A stretch of 64,000 nucleotides of DNA from Norana najaformis. Its lineage: Eukaryota > Annelida > Clitellata > Crassiclitellata > Hormogastridae. Made by a program: the position numbers and the translations under genes. The stretch is from NCBI GenBank assembly GCA_964023275.1, contig OZ029916.1:17376150-17440149 (forward strand), read 5' to 3'. This document shows positions 21,985 through 34,704 of this stretch, piece by piece (position 1 is the stretch's first letter; each line of letters begins with the position of its first letter). The notes under the pieces were generated by a model that was not told where the DNA came from, ran no database searches, and was given only the letters and a program-made list of their open reading frames with translations.

Positions 21985-23395
21985 CTAAAAGCTTCTAGAG
22001 CCAGAAGCAACACTACATCCAGCTGCCAGACATTTCTGGGGGGCTGAGTGGACGTATAATTGTCTATAAGCCTGGCTTTGTAGTTATCAACCCATTTTCT
22101 GTCACATTGTACTACTCAATGAAATGCCAGCCAAAACAATTTACCTTACAGTTTAACAACCCATGTCCATTTACCTAATTCAACATGTTTGGTGCAAGCA
22201 ATGCATACAACAGCATCCTTGTGTTCCTTTTTCAAGCTTCTTTCTATTCTCCAATCACCAAAACACCCCACAACTATCACCACCACTGAAGACACGATAA
22301 ATTGGTAACCCCAGACCTCAAAACTCTGGAATCAATTCGTCACAGTAAATCCCATTAGCCTGACAAACATGAAACCTCGTAAGCATGACTTGCATTGCCG
22401 ATAAGTGGCATTAGTTTATATTGATAATTGGAAATTGCCCAATAAAAATGGCAGGATATCAGATGGCTATTGGCTGGAAATGAATTCTTTTCACTGGCCA
22501 AGGCCCCAAACGGAGACCTTGGTGTTGTAACAAAGGCCTTTGCGGCTGAAGTGGACTGTATGCTTTGTGCTTTCGTTGTTGCTGACAAATTGACTGGGTC
22601 AGGATGGAGGGGATCTTTCACCCAACTGACTTTCAGAGAATCAGAGATTACAATTACGCTGATGTAAACGAGTGCTGGCTGCAAATGATGACCTGCACTC
22701 CTAGCAACACGCAAGGAGTTGGAAGCAGTATGTTCCAAATGGCAGACACAACTGAACATCAGCCAAGCCTAGTATGCCAAATTAAGTACACGTAAGAAAG
22801 GCAAGCAAGAAAGTGAAATACCAACCAAATATACACAACCCTTATATAATTCTGTACAACGGGCAAGGTGACTTTAAACTATATACACAACCCTTCTATA
22901 ATTCTGTATATAGGGCAAGGCAACTTTCAAATATCGACTGTCCACAGTCTTTCTACACAGTCCCAAAATCCATATTTTGCATTCCTCTGGACCTCTTTCT
23001 CAAATTGTTTTTTCCATTTGTTGCACTCCATCTTTTAAAATCACTCCGCTACATTACTTCACTTTTTAACTATACAACACTCAATGTCAGAGGTGCTTAG
23101 TACATTCAAATTAATACAATAAAATTTATTTGTATTTTAAAACCAGATAAGAAAAGAAATCTAAGTAATTTCTACACTGAATTCGTTTTTATTAAATTAT
23201 TCAAACAATGCATATTTTAATACGTACTGTATCTTTTATTTCATAATTGTAGTCCAATTACTAGTTTAAGACATTTCTGAAATAGGTCTGCTGTGTCATT
23301 TTTGAGTGCATTGCCCATTTTATGTCTTGTTAGCAGGAAGAATTACTGAAGTCATAAGATGAGTTAGAAACTTCAATTAAGTCTAGAAGTACATT
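21985..23395. other. Unassigned, with a block open on both strands
   Basis: 22355-22759 on the minus strand is open for 134 codons (it includes SAAKAFVTTPRSPFGALAS), and 22470-22667 on the plus strand is open for 65 codons. Both are GC-richer than the flanks. No domain or splice signals support a gene, and a block like this may be part of an interspersed repeat. A near-duplicate of about 45 bp (ATATACACAACCCTTATATA-type) lies in tandem at 22828-22920. Confidence 0.35.
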
Positions 23396-23810
23396 AATTT
23401 AAATCATCGTCATCATAATCATCAAGATCCATGGGCAGTAAGCCCGTAGGTGTCCAGTGCACATGCCATCACCTGCCTCCATACTCTATGGTCCTGCGAT
23501 ATCATCCATCCACTCTCTGTTAGGTCTTCCTTGTCATCCATTTTCATCCATAGATCCCATCATCACACTGTTTAATTTTCTGCTGTTGTCAATTCTACAC
23601 GTATTTCCGAATAAACCCAGTTTTCGTCTCATTATTTTTTGTATTAGATCTTCTTTTACGTTCAATCTTCGTTGTCCAGTTCAAATGTAGTATTCTCCTA
23701 TAACAATACATATCGAATGCCCTTATTTTATCTTGGTCAGTCTTTTTTATTGTCCATGTTTTGCAGGCATAGAGAGCTGCGGTGAACACACATTTTTATT
23801 TTAAATATGC
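23396..23810 (-). mobile_element. LINE 3' fragment, different clade
   Basis: On the minus strand, 23595-23789 reads LYACKTWTIKKTDQDK then IRAFDMYCYRRILHLNWT, the conserved block after the RT in LINEs of the RTE/I-like style (typical form: GSESWTLKK, FEMWCYRR). The element runs to a CATCATCATAATCATC-like 3' repeat at about 23400-23425. It is distinct from the L2/CR1-like copies elsewhere. The frame breaks after NETKTGFIRKYV. Confidence 0.75.
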
Positions 23811-25411
23811 AGGGTGATTTCAGCTATTGACTAATGATATCATGTGATGCAGTATGTGACAAAAGGCAAACTGGCACAAGGCAAGAGAAGGAGTGTGTTA
23901 ACATAGTGCACAATTCATTAACATAACAGGGACTGTTGTCTTGTATACCAATATTCATGAGGCTTAAAATTTTGTGTGTAACTGTGTAAGATATGCATCA
24001 CATCACACATTGCACAACATTTGTAGGCTGCGTAACAAAATAATTTTTGTATTGGAGTCTTCAGAGATTTTTTTCACAACGAAGAGTTGAAAGTAGGGTG
24101 ATGGGTTAAGTTGGTTGCATAAGCTAACAAAGATGATTCCAGTGTTCATGCCCCTCGCTAGAATATCCAAATGGAGCCCAAATGCTACTCATATTCCCAT
24201 ATGGGACTCATATACTGACATATCGGTCCCATGAAATGTTTATGGGCATGCTGGCTGGGTGCACTGGTTCACACAAAAGGGACAAGTTCATCCAGTCGGA
24301 AAACTATCACCTGATTAATTCATTGAAAACTGAGCAGGGTCAAGGCAATACAGTAGCTACAGAAAAACATATACATGTACACAGGAAAGAGTGAGGAACA
24401 ATACTTGTTATAGTCATTGTCTGGAACACCGTTGACTGTGGACGATTTAATGAGTGAATTATGTTGAGTGCTGCAAAGGAACACAGTATGGATAACAAAA
24501 GGGGCTTTGTTGGAGTAACTCACATTAGGTCAAGTAACAACAGATGTAGTCAAACTCATAGGAGAAGGTAAAGAATGCAAAACTGTAAATAGCAGCATAA
24601 TTGGTGTGAGAGGATATGAAGTCTTTCTCTACTCCATTTCCTTAATCTTGATAGCACATTTTTGGCTCTGTTGTGACTTGTGACTTGACAGCCACTGTTG
24701 CTCAAGCAGTGAACATTACACTTGGTTGCATCAACTTTAACAGTAAGCCAAACTTCATACTTCCTGAAGCATATCAAACATCTACATAAACATGTACAAA
24801 GAATGGCAAAATCATCATACCCTAAGTACACATGTATAAATGCAAGCAGTCATATAATATTATTGGCTATTTGTGATAACCGTTGGAAATGGCTTTCACG
24901 TGCTTCCATCTGTTGTGACTGAAGCTCATAATGGATGCAGAATTTATTCACAGGTTTATCAGTTGGTCATGGAGGTTTCTGCAGATATCAGTCATGCAGA
25001 AAGCAGAACTGCGCTGTTGGTGTTTGATGTGGAAAAAAATGTTGTTACAGAAGTGCTGATTGAACTGAGGTCACAAAAGGATTCACTTGTCAGTGAAATC
25101 AAGGCAATAGGGCTGCCCACTTATTGCATCAGATATCAGATGGTTGCTAACAATTCCAAGTGTGCACAGAACCAAGTGATAAGGCCAACCAATGAAGAAG
25201 ACTGTTCCAATGGACAATGAAAGTGAGTTTCAGCAGACAGCAGAATTCCTGATTTGTCTATGCATACCAAATCAGTCGCATTCATCACAGGTTGATGTCT
25301 ACAGCATGCAAATCCTGACCAGATGACCAAGTGGTGCCCCCGTGTCACACACTACTTTTCCTCATTTTCTTTAGTGCAGTCAGATGAAGTGCATCATTTG
25401 CAGCATTTAGC
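23811..25411. other. Unassigned intronic DNA with one interspersed repeat
   Basis: 24333-24385 carries the dispersed module GAGCAGGGTCAAGGCAATAC, also seen at 4110, 50080 and, inverted, at 35400-35455. Frames of 91 and 115 codons at 24556-24831 (minus) and 24873-25220 (plus) have no recognisable domain. Confidence 0.4.
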
Positions 25412-25820
25412 ATGTGATAGTTTTTACAACCTTATCACATGCCTCCCTTTGTTACCAGAGTGTTATATGTGGTTTCTGAGATAGGTGGGTAAGTCAACCT
25501 CATAAAAGGTGTTTTGTTTAATATAAATTTGTCTCAGACTTGATTCTGGTTTTGGTCCTGCGTGATCCGGCTTTTCTTCCCAGTCTCTTTCAGCTAGTTG
25601 TGTTTGAGCCTTCCTGTGTGGACGACTTTTTTGGTTCTTCTGAGTCGATTTGCCGCTTGATTCTTTTTGAGCCGTTTTCTCGTTAAATGTCTCGTGGTGG
25701 ACATAGCATTTTTCTCCTTGAGAGCCTGTTTGCTGGTTCTGTCACCGCCTGAGGTCAACTTCTTGTTTCTATATGAGTCATGTTACCCTTGTAATTAGCT
25801 CAGGAAATAAAGTATTTTAA
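25412..25820 (+). mobile_element. Solo LTR, probably Ty3/gypsy kin (fossil)
   Basis: A block of about 409 bp begins TGTGATAGTTTTTACAACC and ends ATTTTAACA, with the TG...CA ends of an LTR. It has a TATA-like CATAAAAGG in its first third and an AATAAA polyadenylation signal close to the 3' end. There is no primer-binding site after it and no polypurine tract before it, and no second copy in the window, so it is best seen as a solo LTR left by recombination. The family call rests on style only. No internal genes remain. Confidence 0.6.
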
Positions 25821-28800
25821 CAGAAAGTTGATATATTATTCCATATCCCTAGATGACCTGTAACACAATTGTGGATGGATATTTCAGCTAAATCAGAACA
25901 ATTCAGCAACTTCTCCATAATAAAGTTACTCGTGGTACAGCTCAGTGGCAAATTCAGTCTACCCATACAGTTCAATACTGTCAAAACAGCAGTGAAAGGC
26001 CACATCATCAACCATAAAAGAATTTTGTAACTATAATAATAGTAATCTATTTATTTCATCACTATTAAATAGTATTTGGCAGTAATTCTGATAATTTGCT
26101 TTGTCTAATTAACAGAGACCTCAAAACAAGAACCAGTTTAACACAAACTTTGAAGTAGACAGACTCCATGTTTTCATAAATATGAAAGCAAGCTATTCAT
26201 CCTTCTAAAACCAGTCTACTGTCCCGTAACAACATTTTGGTAATCCCGTAAAAACTTAAGACTGCAAGCTTCCAACAACACCCAGTGTACAAGGCAGATC
26301 AGACTAAAGGTTCCAACATGCATGAAAGAAGCATTGCAACAGATAATCGCTCGAGAAATACTGGCAGACTGATGCGCTCATAAACTGGGCTTTGATGCAG
26401 AGAAAGTCCTATTGTACCATTAACTGCAGCCAGGTTACACAGTTTTCAGATGTGTGTGGATGAACTGAATCAGCCATTTGGTCAATGTGCCAAACAAACT
26501 GTCGTAGTGGCCGTCAGAATCCAAGAATAAGTAATGCCCTGAGCACATGCAGTTGTAAAGCTGGGTAAAATCATTCCCCACTTTCTAGAAACTCAATGAC
26601 TTTGTTTCAACAACTCTTATCGAATACTAACTCCAAAGATAGGGTAAAACTGTGACTGTCAATGTATAAAATACTGATATCTGCACCTATTTCTTTAAGG
26701 AAACATGACATCAACATGCAGTTTAAAGAATCAGAAGATTGAACTTTTTACATACACTAACACTACCTGTTGCAGTTATGCAGCATAAAGTGCTTCATTG
26801 CAAATCAGAATAAGTTTAAGTCCACTAATGTCTAATTCATGATAAATAAACTGTTGGTCTTACAATACACTATAGATCTGGAAATTAATTTTAAAAAAAA
26901 GATTTTATTTCGTTAGTTTAAACAATACTCATAGTATGCAGAGTTCCAAATGCTTTATAACAGGCTGAAACAATTCAATAAGAGCACACTCCACTGTGAG
27001 CTTACTAGAGGTAATCTGATGATGCCATGGATAATAATGCATAATCTGTCTAGTAATAACTGGACCACGAACAATGTGTGCAACCAACCTGGTTATAAAT
27101 CGAGAGACCAACTGTTTTAATACATCATATCAGAGTAGCTGGACCTCCTTTCAAAACATTGATCGACATACTAATACTGGAAATCACCTCCATTCGGTTA
27201 TATCATGAGAGTTTGGAATATTGTCTGTGCTCGAAGGTACAATAAGCTAAAATGAAGCTATAAACGTCATAGCGATTTTGTCAATAGCCATAGTCATATA
27301 TCTTATGATGTAAAACACTATGCCAGTTCCAGACGTGGTGACTGTTCCATAATTTTCAAGACAGTGACGGGCGGAATTGCGTTTGGCCGACCTTGCTCAA
27401 CTCCTTCCTGATCCAGTCATCTAAGAATAACTCGGCTTTTATTTTGGAAGACTGCATGAAAATTGCATAGCTGCTGGGTGATTAATATTCAGGTCCTGAC
27501 TGTTAAATTACCAACCAAACCAAAACAGTGTTTAGTAAGAACAGTATTTGAATAGGTTATAGTACAATTATTTTTGCTGAAACACATGCCCTTATTAGTC
27601 ATTCTATAACCACATCCATACGCAACACACAGGTATTACAAACAACATCGAAACACATAATATCACGATCATTTAGGTTATTACAGTAGCCTACATCATG
27701 ATTGCATGATGCCATAAAACATCGAATACCATCACAAAAGCATATCTGTGATTGCAGAAAAGGCCGTACCATCTCTAAATTAATCTAATCTTAAGGCTTC
27801 TATAATATCAATGTAACAATGTGTAAGAAAGCTACTGATGGCTCACGAAATACCTATCCACAAATCTGATCAAGTCCAGGTCAGTTCAAACCCTTAGCAG
27901 GATATTAGCATTCTGACAATCTTATTCATCTTAGCAGTCAGACTGTACAAAGTTAACATGCTGATATTAACAAAATTGTAGCATAGCAACATGAAGTCCA
28001 TTTCGCTTAAGTATTCCAAATTATTCACTAGATTTGAACCTACAACTTAAACTTATGTGTTAGAACAATTTATAAATTAAAGGATGTTCTGCTTTCAATG
28101 TCTCACGTGTGAAAGATAGGAAAGATAGCAAAGACGCAGCACAGTAAATACAGTGATAAGTGAATTCTAGGCATTTGGCACAGACATCAAAAAGCTTTCT
28201 TGCCCATTTTTTCATTCACATTGTACTCACAGTTAGGCAATCTGAATACAATCAGAATATGACAGAATTATATTCTGTCATGAATAGAAAGATATCACTG
28301 CACCATACCCACAACAGTTGATGATAAGGTAACACCATGTGACAATTGTTAAATGACAATTTTTATTTATCATTTCCTTTAAAAGATCACAAAGAAATAA
28401 AAGAGACTGGCACTTAGAAAAACTAAAATATATGGAACACGTAAAGCTATGTCATGCAAGTTTTTATTTGTTATCTGTGTATTTATGTACCTAGTATTTA
28501 TGTATCTAGCTCTTGCAAAGCATCTCTTAGTGGAGTTCTCAAAGTTCTGGTATGTGCCTCAAATACCCACAGTTCTTACAGGAAAAAGTAGCATTTGGTG
28601 TTGCAAGACTCATTCTCAGCTACAAACACAAATGTGATTGGGTAACTGAGAAAAATCTCTCTGTCATTTCCCATTCATGCACCTGAATTTGAACCCTAGA
28701 TGCAGCAATGAAAGGCAAACACAAGAAACAGTGACTATGCCAAAGACCATTGCAGTGCATCATTCTGTGATGTTTATGTTTATCTAAACCCTGAAGTCAT

Positions 28801-29926
28801 GCTGAAATCGCAAAACTCTGCAGTAAAAAATAGATAATTTCATCCAAAATGTCCTAGTATGTGGGTTCATGGCGGCACAGACAACTAAAATGATGATTAC
28901 AATGTGCTGCAGATGTGCTGCTGATGAACTAAGTGCTGCAGATTATGATGATTACTTGAAAATGGTCATTACGACAATGAACAGATTTTTAATAAACAAT
29001 CAAGACAATGATGATAACAGAACCCGATAGAGATATGGTACTTCTGCTAAGAGCAGGTCAAGGGCTATGTATTTGAGGGAAGGGTAAATCTAACTAGATA
29101 ACTTAATGGCATACCAATTGTTTTCATTAAAAATCTTGCAATACTTTCTCTCTGTCAAGACAACTCAGTCCTGATATCCTATAAACAATCAAATTAATAA
29201 TGCCATTTATTTTAGTTTAGCACAAGCTAATGTTACCACAGAAAACTGAGCATCATAAAGGCCACCATAACAAACACTATGCTTTTGTGATGTCCGCTTC
29301 AAGATAATAATAAAAAATCCTCCCATCCACAAGGCGTGACACTAACAAACACCTGTGCACCATGTATTGATTCATCATTGAGTTCAGCAACTGACTGCTG
29401 AGCTAAGGATAGAGAATGAATCGCCTCCATCAAAGTACTCAATAGTAATCAATTGACTGCTTTAAGGAAAATACAATATATGGGCTAGTATTGAACTAAG
29501 CAGGCAAGTTTGCAATCAATTATTTACTTGGTACTATTACAGAACACAGTTGGAAATCATAACCAAATGCATCATTATTATTATTATAAAATTGCATTAT
29601 ATACTAATTAAGTTACATTAAACTTCCTTAAGTAGCCACAGCAGAATATAAACTATAGCAATATTGTCAACCCATCTTTTACTTGGATGACAGTTTTGCA
29701 CAAAATGAACAGGTCTTTTAAAACTGCTGTTGGAAACTGTGCTGGAAACAAATCTATGGAAAAGGTTGTTTACTGAAATTCCACATTTGGCAGAGTTACA
29801 CTGTAACTGTCGGATTAACGTAATTACATTACTTTGTCTTACTTTATCATTTAATTTGACTGTAACCAGAAAGCACTGTATCACTGAATTTATAGTGAAA
29901 CATAACCTAATACATCATTTACTTAC
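25821..29926. other. Intron 1 of gene A, 5' part, unassigned
   Basis: About 4.1 kb of AT-rich DNA. The only frame of note is a 33-codon CpG-rich minus-strand one at 27356-27457 (it contains LFLDDWIRKELSKVG), without splice support. No cysteine-repeat exon was found here by eye. Confidence 0.4.
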
Positions 29927-30047
29927 CACTGTCACCAAGTGCTTCTGAAGCTCCCATGAGAAAAGGCAACAGTTGGACACAAAGCAGCAGAAAGCAGCCA
30001 TTGGCACCCTCTAGTGCCACTCCAGCAAAGCAAGTATTCTGAGCCAT
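29927..30047 (-). CDS. Gene A exon 1: start codon and signal peptide
   Basis: On the minus strand an ATG in good context (GAGATGG, purine at -3 and G at +4) opens a 121-nt coding exon ending at a near-perfect donor (AGTG|GTAAGT) in phase 1. An in-frame TGA lies five codons upstream, so this is the first Met. Residues 18-31 (CFLLLCVQLLPFLM) form a hydrophobic core followed by GASEA, a plausible signal-peptidase site, then LGDS. The n-region (MAQNTCFAGVALEGANG) is longish and lacks basic residues. Phase 1 matches the TNFR exon at 8553-8627; the intervening 21.3-kb intron is large, so assignment to the same gene rests on strand, order and phase. Confidence 0.6.
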
Positions 30048-32095
30048 CTCACAGTCAACTCAGTAAGGAATAACACACTTGATGGACAACAAGATTTATG
30101 CTATGCAGAAACCGTAAAGATCAAACATCTTCTTTCAGTATTCTTCATTTTAGTAGAGCACCTTTGGTGACACAATATCAGAAATAGATCACAAATCTTT
30201 GTGCTGGAATAATTCTGGAAATTCTTCACATTGAATATCTTGATAAGATACTACAGCCTGACTGAAAACAACTGAGGCACCTGCATTACTTCAAAGTATT
30301 ACATGTTTAAGGAAAGTAGCTCAGTAGCTCTAATCTAGTCCTAAAACTTCTTAAACCATTCTATCATATTATAACAGCTTTTGATTGCTGGTTGTTCCAA
30401 AGTAAAATCACAAAACTAGAAAACATTGCATCAATATCCGAGCTATGGGCTCAACAAATTAAAATTCAAAGCTAACATATAGGTAAGCCCACATTAAATT
30501 AGATTTACCAAACTGACAGATGTGCTGTGTTCCTGCAAGAGGATTAATTCCAGAACCAAAGAAATGTGGATTATCCAAAAAGGCTTCTAATCCATGCGTT
30601 GCCTATGATGAACACAGCTGGGAACAATGGCCATAATGAAAGAGCTAATTTCCAACCCAACAACGGGGCCACAGCCAATTTTCATTCTATCATTAGTGTA
30701 TTGCTGCCAAGGGTAGAAATAGCTGCCATCCATAATTCATCAGCTTCCGATTATAAATTGGATAAGTATTGTCCAACTGAGAGCTGCTTGCTGTGCATAA
30801 CTATCATCAAAAAGTGATGCATTCTGTGACCTGTAGTGATCAAATTCCACTGTCTTTCTAGGTCTTCTCGTTTTCACTAGTTTTGAATGCAACAAAATAT
30901 GATCCACTAAAACATCAGTGAACCAATTCAGCAGCAAACAACTGAGTTCATTTGACACAGCCTCATCAGAAAAGATAAATCATCAATGATGCCTTTCTCT
31001 AAACAGGAACACAATTATTTGAAATCTTCAAAGAAGGAGACCAATTCAAGATCATGTAATCCCACTTGCATATTTATACTCCACTAGTACGAATACGACT
31101 GAGATCGTCTCACTACTAAATCCTTCTGCGCTTCGCATTTGCTGGCACGGCCGAGGATAACATGTTTTTAAAGCTAACAGACATCTGTTGCTGTGAGAAC
31201 CATCCAACTGTTGTTAACAGATTTAGAGTCAACAAAGTCACACGATGACTGACCGACCGAGCTACCGGGAAGCACAGCAGACTGTGGCTTCCCATAGGAC
31301 TGTTAGAATGAACTACACTGTCTTGGCAGCAGCACTGAGTGATGCTCACAGCACACCGCAAAGCACTGTCACAGCAGCAGCAGCAACAGCAGCAGCGGCA
31401 GTATCTGACACATGGCCAAGCACAAGTTTTCACCGGTTAGACGTGGGGCAGGAACCATGCCAAGGAAGGATGGCACAGTTAAAAGGCAACCGCTACGTTA
31501 TTGATCCTAGGCGCCTATCAAAACCAACGCTACGCCCCTGAATCGCTTCACTCGAATGCTTTATGCCAAACAATTTTCTGCCAGATATACTGGATGTCAT
31601 TTTCTAATGGTTGCACCAATTCTTGGAGTTTGGTGTATACAGCAGGCCATCTGCAGAAAGAATTTTGAAACTGTGACAAATGAGTTTTCAAATTCCAACT
31701 GCATTCAAGCCACATGCAGCCAAAACCTTTTCTTTCTGGCAATAAATAAAAGTCACGATTCAAACTGTTCTGCTTCAATGCACAACGGAAACTCTGCCTT
31801 CAGCTGCACCAAAGGATGGGATTTTGTTCAGTTATCGTATTTCATGTCTTAATATTATTTTGTTCACGGTCTACTGGACGATTTATTGATGCAAGCAACA
31901 AACATTGAGTGTTTTATTAGAAATTGTTAAAAACAAAGACAGCAGATAATATCAACATGTTTTGCAACAGTGCAGAGTGGACTAGCTCTGTTCAGCGGGT
32001 GGAGGTTTAGGAAGGTAGTTTTGCTCGAAAGTGACCATCAGTTGACGTCTTGTGTATCTTGATAACAGCATGGTAGAAGTTTCCAGATTGGATTA
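30048..32095. other. Upstream region of gene A exon 1
   Basis: Contains a CpG-richer block at about 31090-31550 with an interrupted CAG repeat (31373-31402). Frames of about 100 codons on both strands there are driven by the CAG run (poly-Ala and poly-Cys). This could hold the promoter or a 5' non-coding exon of gene A. A pyrimidine-rich CCTCTTGCAG acceptor plus GTAAAT donor near 30510-30540 on the minus strand could bound a 24-bp exon, but this is weak. Confidence 0.35.
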
Positions 32096-32270
32096 GATTA
32101 GATTTCAGTAACATTTTTACAGGACAAAATTATTAATATTTCTGCATTTATTAAGTGCCACTATGAAATGACTAAGTATCAATCAATGGCGCTGAGCAAT
32201 TGCGAGTGAAGGACTTGCTCAAGATCCTTACACAGTAACAACCTCGGAGACCGTTAAATTAACATTTTTC
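32096..32270 (-). mobile_element. tRNA-derived SINE family 1, body and tail
   Basis: On the minus strand, TTGAGCAAGTCCTTCACTC, GCTCAGCGCCATTGATTGAT and AATAAATGCAGAAATATTAA match the SINE at 15986-16165 in the same order. The tRNA-like head is diverged or missing. Confidence 0.72.
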
Positions 32271-32529
32271 CACTTGTTTCTGTCCTCATATACTGACCCT
32301 GAATGGAGGGCAGTCTGAGTTGCCTGGATAGAAGCCTATCCAAGTACAGAATTGGTTCAATGTTGCTTAACTTTACTGTGTTAACCAGTGTTGTAACAAC
32401 AGTGCCATGCCATCATAATGTTTTCCGATTGCCTCACTTTGGTTGCAATATAAGTGAAGACACAGCCTCTTCACCAGCTTTGACAAATTCATGGAATGCA
32501 CTTTGTCAATCCATCAGCTGAGTGTTTTC

Positions 32530-32715
32530 TTCCCAATCTCAAATTATGATCTACCTGTTTCATCTAGCTTATCCTCGGTCTCAACTTTAGAGATGAAACC
32601 TGTTTCAGTTAGCTTATCCTTCATCTCAAATTAAGGGACAAAACCTGTTTCAGCTAGCTTATCCTTCATCTCAACTTAGACTGACTTTATTCACCTAGCT
32701 TATCCTCCTCATGCT
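32530..32715. repeat. 45-bp tandem repeat, about 3.5 degenerate copies
   Basis: CCTGTTTCA(T/G)(C/T)TAGCTTATCC recurs at 32554, 32599 and 32644, with a partial copy (CACCTAGCTTATCC) near 32690, giving a 45-bp period. Confidence 0.85.
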
Positions 32716-34704
32716 GCCTCTCAGAGTCTGTCTCACTGGATTGATATGCTGGATGTGTAGATGGGTGTTTGTGTGCCATCAATTGATCTCTTGTTGATCA
32801 TTACTGTATATCGGCTCTGTAGAAATTATAAGATTCGATACTCAAGTGAAGTTATCCTTTAAATCTGATGCATTTGTTGACTCGATCTGTCAGTTTTCCA
32901 GATGAACTGTGCCAAAGATTCACTTCATTTCCATGTGTTTCCCTTAAGAAAATAATCATTTGTTTCATTTTTGACTCAGATGGTGTTAATGCCAAATTCA
33001 GAGGCAGAACATATCTGATTCTATGGCTGTTTATTTTGTGACATTTATGCATTCTTCTTTTCAAATAAAATTTAAATCTATAGAATCACTAACTTAGAGT
33101 AAATGTATTGAAACAATGTATTTCTGCATGAGGTGCATGCAGTTCATCCAGAACAGTTCATCCTGAAAACAGCTGGAGACATAAATGCGTATGAATTACA
33201 TTCCATAACGAACTTCACAGATGCAAAATCCCCAGGGTCGGATATGGTGCCTAATGCCTTTGATACGAGTGTCACACAAGTCACTTGGTATGACTGAAAT
33301 AACAGAAAACTTTTGTTATTATTTCTGCTGCTGTTATTTCCACTATTATAGGAACCATAATTTCTTTACTTGCAAGACACTGAAATTGCCACATCAGTTC
33401 TGATCAGTGCCAACCTGTTGTGTGAAGGTCAAGCCAATCTGTCGCTATGTCAAAGCAGGAAGTCCTCAGATTCTTTTCTTCTGACAACAGGGAATATTCC
33501 AACCAAGCGTATACTGAAAGGGTCCATGTTTCTGGAAGAGAATTCCCTGACTGTTGCATTATACTGATGGCATGCAGATTAGCTGAGCAACCGGGAGCAT
33601 TTAAATGCCTCACCATCCCTAACCTCTTTCTTTTCCTCACCAGTCCAACTGTTTCACTGCCAATTTGTGCATCAGCCAGGACTTTATGCACGTAAGTCGG
33701 TCTGACTTGATCGATGCCTCACCATGAAACCCCGCCGCCTTCCATGGACAGACAGAACTAGCCTCCAACCACACAACTAACATACCGCATTCTATAATTA
33801 CTTACTGATGCACAACATGCAGCAGATGCTGCAAAACAGCAAAAGCACAATCGAATCTATTCTGCATCATCCAGAAACGTTACACTTTCATTTGCTCTTC
33901 TGTAATGCCACGTCAGTATATTTTATCAGCACATTCACAGCGTTGCCGTATAGTGAACGGCTACTCATCTGGAGTGTTTCCCTGTTATTCTTCTGGGATC
34001 AAAAACCGATTCTTCTCAAGTTCCTCTGCAGAGCCCTTAATTTTGCACATCAATGACAGACACAATCCAGTGATGCTTCTGTAAATGACTTTTGCATGAA
34101 CATAAGACTCCTCATATGAAATAGCATGAAGAAATTGGAAACCTTGACATCTTTAGCCTCAAAAAGTAAGGCCAATTTTAATTCATTTGCCACATACAAC
34201 TGAAAAAGCTAGTCTATGCTGGTCACATAGGTTGACTATACCCATAAAGCTAAATAAAGTTTCAAAAGTATTACAGAACTTTATCTGGATGAAGTTTGTT
34301 CATTAATCTAGATGAATTGGAGGAAACATCTACAATATATCAGTAAATTAAAATGTCTGTTTGCTGTAAAATCAGCTCATTTCTTCAAATAACGTTTCAA
34401 CAGCCTCAGATTATGTGCTCGACAGGCCATAGGCCTAAGCAAAAGTAATTCCTACACTGCATGTACTAATACAGCCACCTACTTCACTGTCACTGGCAAA
34501 AGGTTATGGTAAAGCTGACACACTAGTTTAAATGCCTCTACAGAAGCTTTTTTGACCATTGGACCATACATCCTGAGATCAAAGGATCATTTGGCTGATG
34601 TGAAAAAGTTATCAGATCAATTCAATGACAATATACATCTTAATGTCCCAAATTGCAATGGTACTCATTTACTAACTGTTAAAAAGTATGGAAGACTGAG
34701 TGGA
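32716..34704. other. Unassigned, open block on both strands at 33.4-33.7 kb
   Basis: 33404-33695 is open on both strands (95 codons minus, 82 plus). A plus-strand acceptor-like TTCTTTTCTTCTGACAACAG at 33474-33493 precedes part of it. No domain was recognised. Confidence 0.35.

Noticed and set aside
22640-22720. Plus-strand DVNEC motif resembling a calcium-binding EGF start
   Set aside because: Only the first motif fits; the following cysteine pattern is absent, it is on the opposite strand to the real EGF exons, and no acceptor in the right phase precedes it.
23457-23690. Plus-strand 77-codon frame
   Set aside because: Antisense to a LINE 3' fragment on the minus strand.
31116-31541. About 100-codon frames with poly-Cys (minus) and poly-Ala (plus)
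   Set aside because: Driven by an interrupted CAG repeat; no domain or splice support.
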